Below, in pieces: positions 34,331-46,470 of a DNA stretch of 64,000 bases. Source of the stretch: Neoceratodus forsteri (Eukaryota > Chordata > Ceratodontiformes > Ceratodontidae); the NCBI GenBank assembly GCA_016271365.2, contig CM057451.1, forward strand, positions 496,361,501-496,425,500, in the 5' to 3' direction. The first letter of the stretch is position 1. Each line of letters starts with the position of its first letter. The notes beneath the pieces were generated by a model. It ran no database searches. It had not been told where the DNA came from and saw nothing but the letters and a program-made list of their open reading frames with translations. The position numbers and the translations under genes are program-made.

Positions 34331-34886
34331 ATAAGAGTATAAATATTACAGTAATCCATAAGGGAACAAGAGTAGAAAGTAAAGGCATTACAGTACCATT
34401 CTTCAATAAATACGGTAATATTAGCCTGACCCTAGGGCTGGTCTTTGTAATATATAATGCAACACTAGCTTATGTTATACAGCCAAGACTTTACTCCTTT
34501 CTAAGAGTTATTCCCGGCTGATATTCTGATCAAGTAATAGAACAACAATGCCTTGTTTTACTAGCTGTATAATTCAGCCATGATTTTATTCCTTCCCAAG
34601 TGTTATTCCCTACTGAAACTCTCAGGTTGGGTGGGATGTTATTCCATTCCAATGCCCCCTTATAATAGACAGAATCTCAACCCACCTCTAAATTGCATTT
34701 GGGAATTACTAAATCCATAGATATTACAGATCTTAAAGATCCAACTTTAATTCTGCACGCTAAGTTGGAAGTTATATAAGATGGAAGTTTACCACTCAAA
34801 CTCTTATGTATAAAAGCAAATAAGTGCTCCTGTCTTCTCTCATCACATTTTTGCCAACCGAAATAATCATATAACTGGCATTTATG

Positions 34887-34894
34887 TGTTAAGC
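34887..34894 (+). repeat. hAT target-site duplication, left
   Basis: TGTTAAGC, identical to 35238-35245. Confidence 0.85.
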
Positions 34895-35237
34895 TAGGGT
34901 TACCACCTGTCCTGATTTTCGCAGGACAGTCCTGATTTGGACAGCTGTGTCCTACAAAAAAAACATGAAAAATGCTAAATATCCTGACTTTATAGTAGAA
35001 AAAATATTTTCTAACTTTCCACTAAATGTTGCAGAAAACTATAATACCCTAAGTAAAATACCTTAAAATGATACGAAACAATAGAATCAACTAAGAAACT
35101 GCAATACTTAGCCTTAATTCTGATTATATAGAGAAAACAAGTCTGTTGCATTGTTTGAGGTTACATACTGTCCTGCGAAAAATCATGTTTCAGTAAGAAA
35201 TGTCCCACTTTGGGCTTCTTAAAAGGTGGTAACCCTA
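34895..35237. mobile_element. hAT-type MITE (343 bp)
   Basis: Terminal inverted repeats TAGGGTTACCACC and GGTGGTAACCCTA are perfect over 13 bases, and an exact 8-bp duplication TGTTAAGC flanks both sides. Both are diagnostic of hAT-superfamily transposition. Subterminal inverted words (TCCTG..TTTTCGCAGGACAG and its inverse near 35170) extend the ends. No transposase frame. Confidence 0.9.
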
Positions 35238-36611
35238 TGTTAAGCGGGGTGCATCGAGAATAAACCTAGGAAACCTGCCATAACAAACATCCAGCCATGG
35301 AAGGTCTCTGTTGGATGCACTGATATCCAAGATGTCCCCATAGTCAAAAATTGGAATGATCATAGAGTTTACCACTTGCCTTCTAATATCCATACTAATA
35401 CTCCATCTTACCCTATATAAGGCCACTATTCTTTTCCCTACATTCTTTATTAGACTATCTACAGTATGTGGACATGCAACTTAAGTGAACTGTCCAACCA
35501 AAGTCCTAAATATTTATATGAATGTACCTGTTGGATCGGGGATCCCCAAGGGTAACCATATTTAAGGACAAGCTCAGGCATCTCATTGATTCAAGAAAAT
35601 AACATTGATTGTGTCTTCTTTGCATTCACAACAAACTTACTACTCTCAAAGAAAACTTGTTATTCATTAAATGCATTCTGAAGTTTGTCCTGGATCCTAT
35701 TTATTGTAAAGTCAGATGAATAAATAATCGTATCATCTGCACATAGATGGAACATGACAGATGAGTCCGAAAAAGATAAGCTGTTTACATAAATATTAAA
35801 CAAGAGAGGGCACAATATGGAACACTGGGGGACACCCAATACAACAGGTACCAATCGTGAGGCCAAGTTCCCAATGGAAACTAACTGTGATCTACCCACC
35901 AAGTATGAAGTTAACCATTTTAATCCACTCCCACTATACCTAGTGAGGCTACCCTGGACAGAAGGACACCGTGGTTCAAGGAGTCAAATGCCATGGATAA
36001 ATCCACAAATATCACACCCACCGGTGTCCTACTGTCCACGGCTGGCTGCACATCGCCTACCACTTTAACCAGGGCAGAGGTGGTACTATGATACGGTCTA
36101 AACCCCGATTGCATGTTATTAAGCTTGTCCTGGGAATCCAAGTACTCCTTTCTCTGCAAGGATGTTAATTTTTCAAATATTTTAGATAATTGAGGCAACA
36201 AGGAACTCGGATGGTAATTCCCTATTTCAGTCTTCTTACCTTCCCCTTATAAATAGGCACTACTTTGGACTGTTTCCAAGCTGTAGCATGTTCCCCAGTT
36301 CTTAATGAGAGATAAAATACATACGTTAAAGTGCATGCAATTATGGGAGTGGCATATTTTAGCAATTTAGATGGAATGCCATCCAACCAAATGGCCTTGG
36401 AGGTATTTAACTATAGTAACTCTTGAATTACTGATCCAACGGTTATACTAGAAAATGCAAATTGTTCTACAAGACTAATGTCTACTGTTTGCTGGGCTGT
36501 AGCCTGAGAATTATTACTAGTAGAACCCATGCTACCCATTTTACTAAAAAAAATATTGAATTTGTCAACAACAACAACATGAGACATTGGGAGCATCTGG
36601 TCCTCTATATT

Positions 36612-36657
36612 AAATACTTTTGAAAGGTCATTTCCATGACCTTTCAAAAGTGTATTT
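36612..36657. repeat. Short near-perfect palindrome
   Basis: AAATACTTTTGAAAGGTCA and its inverse with one extra base pair around a 6-base loop TTTCCA, inside the LINE coding remnant. Confidence 0.8.
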
Positions 36658-36900
36658 ACTGTTCTCCAGAACTCTTTAGGATGCTTAGTACAGGTATTAT
36701 CCAGCAAATGCAAATAATGCTTTTGTTTTGCCCTTCCTACTTCCTTAACTTATTGGTTAAAACATTTTTTTGTATTTATCCCAGTCATGTTTATTGCCAT
36801 TTCTTTTTGCCTGGCACCATGCTTTATCCCTATTTGTTTTTAATTTCCTTAATTCATTTAAATACCAAAGAATGTTATTTCATTCAATTCCAGCATGAAA

Positions 36901-37439
36901 TTAACATAATCAAACCTTTTAAAACTACGCCATTTTATATATCTATCACTTTACCAGTTTATTATTTTATCCCTTATGCAGTAAATAAACTGACGGTCGG
37001 AAATGGAGTAACATAATGTAGCAATGGGCAGTTTGTTTTATGAGGTGTTTGGATCTTGTAAAAAGGTATGTTTTACTAAAATTGAATATAGGATATATAC
37101 TGCTTAGTATTATTAAAACAATTATAACTGAACCAGGCTTAACCGAGACCCCCCCCCCCGGTGAACAATTTATTTAGTGGTCACTTACTATAAATAAAGA
37201 GAGTCACCCCTTGTTAAGGTAAAACAAACATTATTGATTTATTTTAGCATTTTTACAAGAAATATCTTGTTTTTAAATCAGTCCCAAGAAGGGTATTGAT
37301 GCAAGCTTCAAGATGATATTTTGATTTGGTCATGTTTCTTTGCCTCTGATTGCTCCCATTTGTGGAATGAACAGATCCAGTTTATTTAAGAACGAATGAT
37401 ATGTTAAAGCATAAGGCTGAAAAAGGTGAGAACGAATCC
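36901..37439. other. AT-rich non-coding stretch
   Basis: Contains a C-run at 37151-37160 and AT-rich sequence. No gene or repeat end is supported. Confidence 0.4.
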
Positions 37440-40400
37440 TGGGATATTATTCAGCAAAAAATGGAAGGGATAGAAGCCAAAAAGAGGTATTCATGGAAGA
37501 AATGAAAGAATGAGGAAGGGGATATGCATAGAGAAACAAAGTGGTTATTAGGAGTAGAATGGACAGGAACAAGGAGGAGGGGGAGACTATGCAGAGAGGG
37601 GGCTGGAAAAATAGTGCCTGGAAGAGAGTTCCAGAGGGAGGGTAGATGATAGGAGAAGGCTGCCAACCCAGATCTAGAAGTAGGATGGGGAGAGAGAAGG
37701 TACTGGGGCATAATGGATAGGAAGAGTGGGATAAAGGGGAAAGAAGAGAGGAGAGATAGGAGGGGAGGGATCCAAGCCAGAATTTGTAGATGAGGGTGGT
37801 AGCATGGGGTTTTCATTGTATGTGCATAGGGGAAGGGAAAAGAAGGAGAAGAGGGAGGAGGAGAAGAGGGAGCAATGACGTGTGCAGGGCGGGACAGTCG
37901 AGGCAAAGCAGCAACGTGCATTAAAAAGGATGTCCAGTCTAGAGAGGGAAGTGGCAGGACCGGAGCCAAAGACCACTGTGCTGTAATCAAAGACAGGGAG
38001 TATCATTTTGGTGAGTTGCTCACAACGGACAATAAGAGAGAGGGAGTCTTTGTTTCGATTTAGGGCTCCTAGCTTGAGATGGAGTTTAGAGTGGATGTAA
38101 TCAATGTGATAGGAGTAGTTCAAGTGAATATCCAACCAGACACCTAGAGAATTGAAGGCAGGGCCTACATCTAGGGTGATATCATTGAGAATGGTGAAGG
38201 AGGGGAAGGGGGAGGAGAGTTTGGATAGTGTTGAAGCAGTCCCAAAGGTCATAGACATTTTTTTTTTTTTTAGCATTAACTTTTGGCTGATTCACCTCAA
38301 ACCAATGAAGAACCCTCAAGAACTCAGATTGTAGTTGTGTCACCACCCCAGGGGAGGAAGGTCCAGAAGCAAACAGGACAGTGTTGTCAGCATACAGGTG
38401 GATTTGGGAGCTGACAGAAACAGAAGGAAGGTCATTAAAGGAAAACTGTCTAAATTAGGGGCCTTCTGCCCCCAAAAGGCTTAACCTCCGGTTTAGCGTT
38501 CTACACTAAAAGCTGCATTTTCTCGCTGCAATTGACTGTATTTTACTTGTGAAAAGTCACTGCAAAAGTATAGCAGACACTGAGAGGACTCCATTAACTG
38601 TAATGGTGCGTCGCCACACCACTCACTTTAATACAAACGTATTGCAGCGAGCGGTGTGGCATAGCTCCATTACAGTTAATGGAACCCCCCAGCATCTGCC
38701 ATACTTCCAGGTCACGGACTTTTCACAAGTAAAATACACTTAGTTGCAGCATGAGAAAAATGCCGCTTTTAGAGTATAAAGCTAAACCAGATGGTAAGCC
38801 TTTTGGGGGGAGGGACCCCCCCCCAATTTAGATAGTTTTCCTTTAAGGAAGATTGAAAACAGAACAGGGCCCAAGATGGAGCCCTGAGAGATGCCAACTT
38901 GAATGAGAAGAGGGGATAGCACATAGCCTGAACACATTGCATGCAGCCTGTGAGATTCAACCTAAACCAATCTATGACATGAGTAGAGAGACTGGCGGAG
39001 AGAAGCTTGGATATCAAAAGAGAATGGGACACAGAATCAAAAGTCTTAAGCAGGTCAAAAGATATGGCAGTTGTGATATGTCCATGGTCCATGCCAGTGA
39101 GAAAGGTGTCGGTGACACAGAGGAGGGAAGTAATAGTAGAGTGGTCTCTTCTGAAGCTGGATTGATATGGGGAGAGGAGGCCCGCAGAGTTAAGAAAATC
39201 AGGCAAACGAGAGAATACTAAGGACTCTTGTAATTTGGTCTGGGAAGGGAGAAGAGATATCTTCCTTTAATTTTCAGTAGAGGAGGGATCCCCCCTTTAC
39301 GAAAGGGAATAACCCTAGCAGCTTTCCATGCCTGAGGAGCAGAGCCTAGAGAGAAAGAGAGATTCAGCAAGTGAGTCAGAGGTAGGGCAGTAGCAGGCAG
39401 AGATATGGACAAGACGGGTGTCGAGGCCATTAGGGCTAGATTTATGTGGGTTGAGTGAGAAGAGGGCATGAATAACTTCCTGCACAGAAACACGTGAGAA
39501 AGAAAATGCAGTAGATAAGGGGGAGGCAGGAGAGACAAGAGGCACAGGAACTGGGTTGGAAGGGTGGGCACAGGAGGTGAAGAATGAATGGAGTATGGAG
39601 GCTACAGAAGTGGGATCTGAGATGAGAGAATCATCAACAAGCAAGGTGGGGTGGGGGTTTTGGGGATCAAAGAGGGAGGAAGTGTCCACCAGAAGTTGGA
39701 GGGGGAGTTGAGGTTATGATGAAGGGCCATTTTGACGTAGTGTGCTTTAGCCACCCTGATAGCCTTAGTACAGGTGTTCTTTAGGGACCTGTAGAGCTGG
39801 AGATCAGAGGGGGAGAGAGGAAGGATTTGTAGCACACCCAGGCAGAATCATTGGACTTGCACAGCTGTATGATGTCCACTGATATCCAGGGGTGGTGGGA
39901 TCATCTGACCCTGCACCTTCGATGGGGAGCGTGAGTGTTCCAGGCATTGTGTAAGTAGTATCAGAAGAGAAAGAGCGGAGTCCATATCTGGGACAGAGTA
40001 TGTAAGAGACCAGTTAGAAGTTTGACGATCGTGGAGGAGGGCATCTGTATCAAGCAACCTGTAAGACCTAATCCAGTGGAAATTTAGGGGGAGAGGGACA
40101 TATGCATCTTACGGATGCAATATGTAATATAATGGTCACTGAATGCATCTGGGAGTGTGCCAGCAGCAACTATACGGTGTGGATGGGAGGAAAGCATCCA
40201 GTCTAGAAAAGAGTGATTTAGGAAGATAGGGTTGGGCCTAGTGGGCTCCTTAATAAGATGATTGAGGATAAGGGACTTTATCTTGTCAGTGAAAGGCTTA
40301 AGGGAAGGAGAGGTCCAGTTAAGGTTAAAATCCCCAAGAACAGTTAGTTCACCTGAGGAGGCAAGGGAGACAAGGGGGGGGGGGTGATGATATTAACAAG

Positions 40401-40860
40401 GGAAGGATTAGGAGAAGCACACATTACTGCAACAAAGGTGGGAAGAGAGGAGCAGAAAGTAAGACTGACCATGAGGAGCTTGAGCAAGGAGGGAAGAGAT
40501 TCATCTAGGGAGACAGAGCAGGATAGGTTTTGATGAGTGTAGATGGCCACACCACCACGTTTACTTCGATCTTGATGAACAGGGTGATAGTCAGGGAGAG
40601 CTAGTTGGGAATCAGAAATACTGAAGAAGAGCCAGGTTTCAGAGATGCAGAGTATGTCTGGACAGAATTGGGAAACTATATTCTGAGAGCATCTAGTTTG
40701 GGAAGTAAGCTCCTAGCATTAAGGTGGCAGCATCTAAGGCCTTTGGGTAAGGGGAAGAGGAGACAGAGGGGCCAGGGTTGGGAGGAGGAGGAAGAAAAGA
40801 AGGGGGAGATACTGGATAGGCTTACATTTCCTGGGACGGCAGCAGGATTTTAAAAATGAT
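37440..40860 (-). mobile_element. Long non-LTR retrotransposon with endonuclease and RT remnants
   Basis: Read on minus, an apurinic-type endonuclease end is visible (LTVLGDFNLNW near 40345-40310, SDHYITYCIRK near 40150-40110). A linker follows with KNTCTKAIRVAKAHYVKMA and SNFWWTL (39780-39680). The RT start has SLNPHKSSPNGLDTRLVH, GLLSPYQSSFRRDHST and SFDLLKTFDSVSHSLLI. The active-site block reads HLYADNTVLF (YADN, second Asp lost) near 38400. The C-terminal frame at 38276-37800 has FNSLGVWLDIHLNY and LILPVFDYSTVVF-like phrases. A 404-bp foldback element splits the palm. Sense composition is Ser/Pro/Leu-rich, making the plus strand purine-rich. Confidence 0.75.
38439..38842. mobile_element. 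TTAA-flanked foldback MITE inside the LINE RT
   Basis: The ends are AGGAAAACTGTCTAAATT and, inverted, AGGAAAACTATCTAAATT. TTAA borders both sides (38435-38438 and 38843-38846). The arms pair throughout, for example CTCCATTAACTGTAATGG with CCATTACAGTTAATGGA around a centre near 38640, and TTTTACTTGTGAAAAGTC with its inverse. Removal and fusion at TTAA restores FLNDLPS in the host LINE, so TTAA is the true target. Non-autonomous piggyBac-type by inference. Confidence 0.85.
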
Positions 40861-41340
40861 GAAGGAAGGAAGTATGGAAGGAGCCTGTGGAGAGCTCGAA
40901 ATTAAGGGGAAAAGGAAGGAAGGAAGAAAGCCAGGGTGAAAATGGAAGATGTGGGGTGAGGTAGGAACGTGGAAGGGGGGGAAAGGTAGGAGAGAGAGAG
41001 AGAGAGAGAAGGAGGTAAGGGCAGATAGTGGACATTTAGTGGGTAGAGTAGCGGGGGGTAGATATCATAAGTGTTAGGAAGGAAAGTGAGGGGGATGGGA
41101 CGAGGAAGGACTGGAAGGTAGAAAGCTAGGAGGAGGAGAGGAAGGATAAGGTCCATATGAGCAAAGGGGTGAAAATTGGTTGTAGGTGGAGGTATTCAGG
41201 TAGTGGTATCTGGGAGAGGGAGAGGAAAATGGAATGGAGGAAAACTTAGGCTGAAGCTAGAGGGGAGGGGGGCTAGAAAATAAAAAAAAGGGGGGGGAAG
41301 AAAGGAGACACAGAGTTGAGAAGGGGATGGGAGGGCAGGC
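40861..41340. other. Purine-rich tract
   Basis: Mostly GGA/GAA/GAG words with a (GA)n run near 40990-41010. Probably the decayed 5' part of the adjacent minus-strand LINE; no motif confirms it. Confidence 0.4.
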
Positions 41341-42399
41341 AGGAGAAAGAGATGAAAGCATAGGGAGTTGTGTTAGCCAGCAGTATAAGGCTGCTTGGAG
41401 TCAGCTAAACGGTACAGTTAGAGATCAAGTTAGTCAGTGTTAGCTACTTCAGATAGCTGGACAGTACAGAGTTAAGTCCCAGGCATATGAACAAAGCTCC
41501 TAATTAAGGCAAGTAATACATGACATCTAGGATAGCAATGCAGGCCTACCTCAGATATTGTGTTTAGCTAGGCACCCAGGAAAACAAGCAGTTACTGAGG
41601 CAATTACAATTAAGTCTATGTGAGTTTTCAGTTTTTATATTCTAAAGCAGCAATACACCGATTAAATAGGCTGAGTGCTGATTAAAGAGTCATCACAGTT
41701 ACTGCTTTACACAGAATAAATATATGCAAGAGTAGACCAAATTAATAGGAAGTATGAGAGGAAGCAGTAGGCAGAGTTAAATCTAAGACAATAAACAGCT
41801 GTATGCGGGAGTAGACTAGATTAAAAATGGAAACTATAAAGAGTAAATATATGGAGGCAGTATGCTTAGTAATCCAAGGCAGCAGTATGCAACAGATACA
41901 GACACGGCTCTAAATGAACTTATTTGCAAGAGTAGATCAGATTAAAAATAAATAAGCAGTAATGACTACATATACAGAATGCACATATTAACTAGACCAT
42001 GCAGAAGGCTTAAACAATAGTAACACAGAACAACACTTCAGACCGGTAAGCAGATCGTACCATACAGAGCTTAAATATACAAGAGGCAAGCAGATACCTG
42101 ACAGGGCAATTCAAATACAGGGCTAATATGCAGACAGTATAGCATGTTATGACTAAGATACTAGGATTTGAACACATGGGCACATGCAGGAATGGGGCCA
42201 TAAGACCATAGGCAAAGTGTCCTGGGATCCTGGCATCTCCCCTCTGGAGACTTCCCTTGAGGACTCCCACTCTTGCTGTGCCACTCAAGCAGGAACCGCT
42301 CACACAGGACCGCTTTAGTTGCAGTGAGGAACAGACCACAAAGCCTGCCCACAGACATACGATTGGGCTGCTGATTGGCCCATTTATTGGAGTAGCTCC
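41341..42399. other. Unclassified stretch, possibly a non-autonomous element
   Basis: Repeated short phrases (CAAGAGTAGA.CA.ATTAA at about 41728, 41808 and 41930) suggest weak internal repetition. No gene or terminal repeat is supported. Confidence 0.3.
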
Positions 42400-42927
42400 T
42401 GCTACTCAAATGTTCGAGTCCTGGCTGACTTGGGGGGAGAGCCCACAGGCAAACAAGTGGCTATTCCCTCTGAAGATGGTGGCTGGTCCTTGTGGCTGGG
42501 AAGGTCGGAGTTCCCACAGGGTGTTCTCACAGGGGAAATGGTCAGAGTCACAGGGGAAGTGGTCAGAAAAGAGCTTACTGCCCTGAAAGTCAAAAAGGCC
42601 ATGGGGCTGGATGGATTGCAACCTAGGGTTCTTAGGGAACTAACATCAGAAGTGGCTGAAACCCTGGCAGAGCTATTCAACAGCTCATTACAGTCAGGGG
42701 TAGCTCCAAAAGATTGGAAGGTAGCGGAGGTAGTTCCACTCCACATGGGAGGGGACAAGGAGCAACTGGACAAGTACAGGCTCATTAGTCTTACCTCCAC
42801 TTTCAGTAAATTAATGGAGACACTAGTCAAGGAGGATCAAGTGGACTACCTAGAGAGAAATGGGCTCCAGGATTTTATTTATTTAGTTTTTGTTTACTGG
42901 GTAAGTGCACTAGACCAGATATATATA

Positions 42928-42985
<58 letters not shown>

Positions 42986-43165
42986 TATATGTGCGTGTGT
43001 ATGTATATATATAGTTAATACAGGATAGTAAGCAGCATGAGTTCATGGCAGGAAGGTCTATTCAGACCAACCTGATAGTATTCTTTGATTGGGTTACTAG
43101 GGCATTGGATAAGAAACAATCAGTGGATTAACTCTACTTTGACTTCCATAAGGCATTCAACACAG
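42400..43165 (+). mobile_element. CR1 LINE RT start, interrupted by a (TA)n-bearing insert
   Basis: A plus frame gives LKVKKAMGLDGLQPRVLREL, FNSSLQSGVAPKDWKVAEVV and KYRLISLTSTFSKLMETLV, followed by DYLERNGLQD: the CR1 finger and early palm region. At 42872-43013 a short foreign stretch with TTTATTTATTTAG, a 17-bp word also found at 16511-16527, and a (TA)n/(CA)n run intervenes. CR1 then resumes with DSKQHEFMAGRSIQTNLIVF and DFHKAFNT. Confidence 0.8.
42918..43008. repeat. (TA)n microsatellite with (CA)n and (TG)n flank
   Basis: An uninterrupted alternating TA tract followed by ACACAC and a GTGTGTATG-type run. Confidence 0.95.
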
Positions 43166-43374
43166 TGTTAGGAGTGCTCTGAGTTTCTGGAATCCATTCC
43201 TAGAGCACAGCGCCTGAATTTTGGTGATTCTGATTCCAATTGCAATCTAATCTCGCTTATGGAATTGGAACAGAATCGGAAGCATAATCTGAATTTCCAG
43301 TTCTGCAACTGAGCTAACCCTCCCCAGAGCAAAATCCGATGGAAACCAGCATCCCACAGTTTCTTAGATATTTT

Positions 43375-43720
43375 CATTTCATTTCATTTTTATTTTTTAT
43401 AGTTATTAGCCGATGAGCAAAATGCCCATTTTCACAAGTGACAAGTACAATAAATACAGTACGAACACAACCTACACATACAGAATACACAAACATTAAA
43501 CATTGAATACAAGTACACTCATTCTTTGATAATAACCATTGTTTTAATCTAACTTTAAAAGATTTGTTTGTTGTGCAATTACCAATTTCATCAGGTAGCG
43601 AACTGTATTAAGTAGCAGCCCTATATAATACAGATTTTTGTCCTATTGATTTTTTTGAATAATAGAATTCTAAAAACATGCTTACTTTGTGACCTAGTAC
43701 CCTTTAAATTAAAAGCAAAA
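43375..43720 (-). mobile_element. Probable LINE 3' region
   Basis: A (TTTCA)n start followed by sequence similar in layout to 5186-5580, with long runs of ACA/AATACA words and a TTTAATCTAACTTTAAAAG phrase. Probably the 3' part of the same L2/Rex1-like family. No coding motif remains. Confidence 0.35.
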
Positions 43721-45132
43721 TGTTTCTGAGTCCCCTCCCACTCCACTTCCCTCCCATGCCTGACCTGAAGGGGTTTCCTCCTTTTTCTTGGACCTGGTGA
43801 TCTCTCTGGGTGCCTGTGTAGCTCAGGGGATCTGACTGACTGTCTGACCTTGGTGCCCGTGGGCTAGTGGGCTGATGGTCCATGGTCACACAGGTGGTGG
43901 TTTGGTCTGCCTGGCAGCTCCATTCCTTCCTCTCCCCGATATGGCTTCTATCTCCATCTACCCTCCTTGTCAGGCTTTTGTTTTTGTTTGTTTCTTCTTG
44001 CAGGTCCTAGTCTCAGTCCAACCAGTTCCACTTGACTCACCACATCTCCCCTTACCTCAGTGGTGTGCTTAAAGATTAACATGTATTTGTGTGGGAAGTT
44101 AAAAACTGCTAAAATTCACATAGCGTGATGTGTAGTTCCACACTTCACATCTGACCGTCAAGTAATTGCAGAAATTTTATTGTGAATTGTCACACTAAGC
44201 TTGCGCAACACACCTTGTGGTGAATTTTACCCTACAAATTGACACACTACACATCAACAATTCATCTCAAAGTGTGAATTGCATCAATCTGAATAGTGAA
44301 ATTTGCTGCAAGTGTGACAAAGTGTGTAGTGTGCAATTTGCAAATGCTACATGTAGAGGCCAAATTTCTCTCTATTCATAGGTGAATTTTAAATTTTCAA
44401 TCTACCTAGTAACTGGCAGATATTGATAAATGGACATTACTGCTGCCACTGACCAATGACTTATGTGGCTACTGTAATGAGCTGAGCCCAACCTGAGGTG
44501 TCTTCTTGAGGAATTGATGGGGAGTGGCCAACCTGCATTACACCCTGGATTCACAGCAGACCAAGTACAATGTCTCTGACTCTGATACTGCAAGAGGAAC
44601 CTAGGGAAGTAGTGTAGGTAGACCACCTCTCACCAGTGTCCTCATCAGCACAGTAGCACACGTCCAATTTGTGTAGCCACCAGCCTGGGAGGGACAGTGG
44701 ATGGAGGACAATGGCGAGGAAGAGAAACTAAAGTCATAATGGGCAGGATGATGCAGCTGACTGTCCACGTGGATGCTGAGACCGGGCATGGGTAATCAGT
44801 ACTGTGGTGTCTGTGTGGCAGTGGTGACAGCGAGGGAGGACACTCAAGACTACATGATGCTGCAATACTTACTGGGCTAGTAGCCCACACAGGGGCAGTG
44901 GGAGTGGGCTGGCCTGGCAGTGGCACTGTGGGGGAGTCAGAGGACTGAGTAAGTAGTGCTGGTGGACTGGTCAGTTCAGTTCTAGTTCACATGGAAAAGG
45001 TGGTCACCTGTGTGTGGAGTCAGATTGTGGAGTGGATTCAAGACAGGGCAGAGACCCACAATGGCAGCAGGCACAGCTCTATCAGCACTTAGTTAAGGGG
45101 GTGGGGGCAAACTGAAGTGGAAGGGGAGAACT
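43721..45132. other. Unclassified non-coding stretch
   Basis: Contains a TG/CA-rich block at 44100-44400 with repeated AGTGTG and CACACT words. No open frame with a domain and no clear terminal repeat. Confidence 0.4.
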
Positions 45133-45597
45133 AGTGTTGCTCAGATAGTGCTTTTGTGGATCCTACCACTATCTGTCAAATAATGCTGGTATCCTACCTA
45201 GGATCCTACCAGAAATCCTACCAAGGATAGATGAAGGATCCAGGATTAATAGCGATGGATTCAGGTTAGGATCCAGGGATCCTGGGTCAGATCCAGGGAT
45301 CCTAGGTCAGATAGTTAAGATCCGGGGTCATATAGTGATGGATCCTAGGTCAGATCCAGGGATCCTAGGTCAGATAGTTAGGATCCAAGCTGGATCTGTT
45401 GCTAGGATCCACATGATCCACAATGTTTCTTGCTAGGAACCACAGGATCCACAGCGTTTGTAGGATCCATGCACTGGATCCTAGAGGGTAGGCTCCATGG
45501 TCAGATAGCATTGCTATCCTACCACAGCAACTATCTGGCCAAATGGGAGGTATCTGTTGGTATCCTAGTTTCTATAATACTATTTGAGCAACACGGG
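45133..45597. mobile_element. GGATCC-rich element with terminal inverted repeats
   Basis: The ends read GTGTTGCTCAGATAGT and, inverted, GTGTTGCTCAAATAGT. Outside lie GGGGAGAACTA (left) and GGGGAAGAACA (right), an imperfect duplication. Inside, GGATCC occurs 13 times by my count between 45158 and 45480, in units such as CAGGGATCCTAGGTCAGAT, and ACTATCTG/CAGATAGT words recur. No coding capacity. Probably a non-autonomous DNA element whose middle grew by short tandem expansion. Confidence 0.65.
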
Positions 45598-46317
45598 GAA
45601 GAACATTAAGTTTTGCAAACAGGTTTGCAATGCAGTCATATGCTGATTCAGAATTGCCAATTCCACATGCGACCCCTTTTTTTTTTCTTCACCTTTTGCC
45701 CAGACAACCCTCCTTCAGGGAGACACCCTAGCCTCGTCACCCTGACCTCCGCCGGGGCTTACTGTCAGCGTCTTCCCCCAGGGCTTACCTCCCTGGTGGA
45801 GTGTGCAGGGGTCCTCAAACCCCACCAAGGGCCAGAACCAGTTTGGGCTGGCAAGCTCAGCTAGTCAGGTGCGGGACATGCGGATACCCCCAACATTTTC
45901 CTTGTTCTGGTCCCCCTGGGAGGTGTGGTATGCAAGAATATCTAGGTGCATGTCATGCACTCCCACGTGACATGCATCAATGTCTGCCACACCTCCCAAT
46001 CTTCTGGCCAGGCTGCCTTTCCCCTAGTTTCAACCAGGGCTAGGCAAGTGGAGGACTCTGCCCACCCTCCCCCTACAGAGAAGAAGATCAGTCCTATGGA
46101 TACTCAATCCTCCTCCCCCTTGGCCAGCCCTCTGACATCTATCTTCACTTCTGAACCTATGTTATTTCATCATGAGTGGTAGTGCTACCACTGTGCCGGC
46201 AGGCCAGCCACCACGTGCTACCCCTTATTGGAATTTGGATTTTCAGCCTTTAATACCGAAAATCTGAATTTTGAAAAAAAAAAGCCAGAAATCTGATGTA
46301 TTCTGTCAGATGGATTA
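45598..46317. other. Unclassified non-coding stretch
   Basis: Contains pyrimidine-rich parts and chance frames. No splice-flanked exon could be supported. Confidence 0.4.
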
Positions 46318-46470
46318 CAAGCAGCCCTTCTTGATGCCACATAGATGGCTTCTGAAGAAGTTAGAAGATCTGGGTGCAGCAAAGGATCTAGTTAGATGGG
46401 TGGGAAGTTGGTTGAAGGGGAGACAGCAGAGGGTGGTAGTAAATGGGGTCAGGTCATGTTTTCCTACCTT
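46318..46470 (+). mobile_element. Short CR1 RT fragment
   Basis: The plus frame LLKKLEDLGAAKDLVRWVGS, then [16 protein letters not shown], corresponds to the CR1 segment just before the PQG box. Truncated at both ends. Confidence 0.8.

Larger units (their letters stand above)
34331..36900 (-). mobile_element. L2/Rex1-like LINE, decayed
   Basis: Minus-strand order: KEFWRTVNTLLKGHGNDL (36713-36411, finger region), LNNMQSGFRPYHSTTSALVKV and GVIFVDLSMAFDSLNHGVLL (36201-35920), VPQCSILCPLLFNIYVNSLSF with HLCADDTIIY (35902-35660, both active-site aspartates kept), and VNSMIIPIFDYGDI (35426-35235). A 3' untranslated part extends to about 34331. Stops separate the frames. A hAT MITE is inserted at 34895-35237. 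Confidence 0.75.

Noticed and set aside
37451..37990. 179-codon minus-strand ORF as a separate gene
   Set aside because: It overlaps the LINE C-terminal frame at 38276-37674 in another phase and is Ser/Pro/Leu-rich because the plus strand is purine-rich.
16511..42915. The 17-base word GGGTAAGTGCACTAGAC at 16511-16527 and 42899-42915 as proof of one element at both sites
   Set aside because: The surrounding sequence does not align beyond AT-rich runs. It may derive from a common SINE or LINE end, so it does not support an element boundary by itself.
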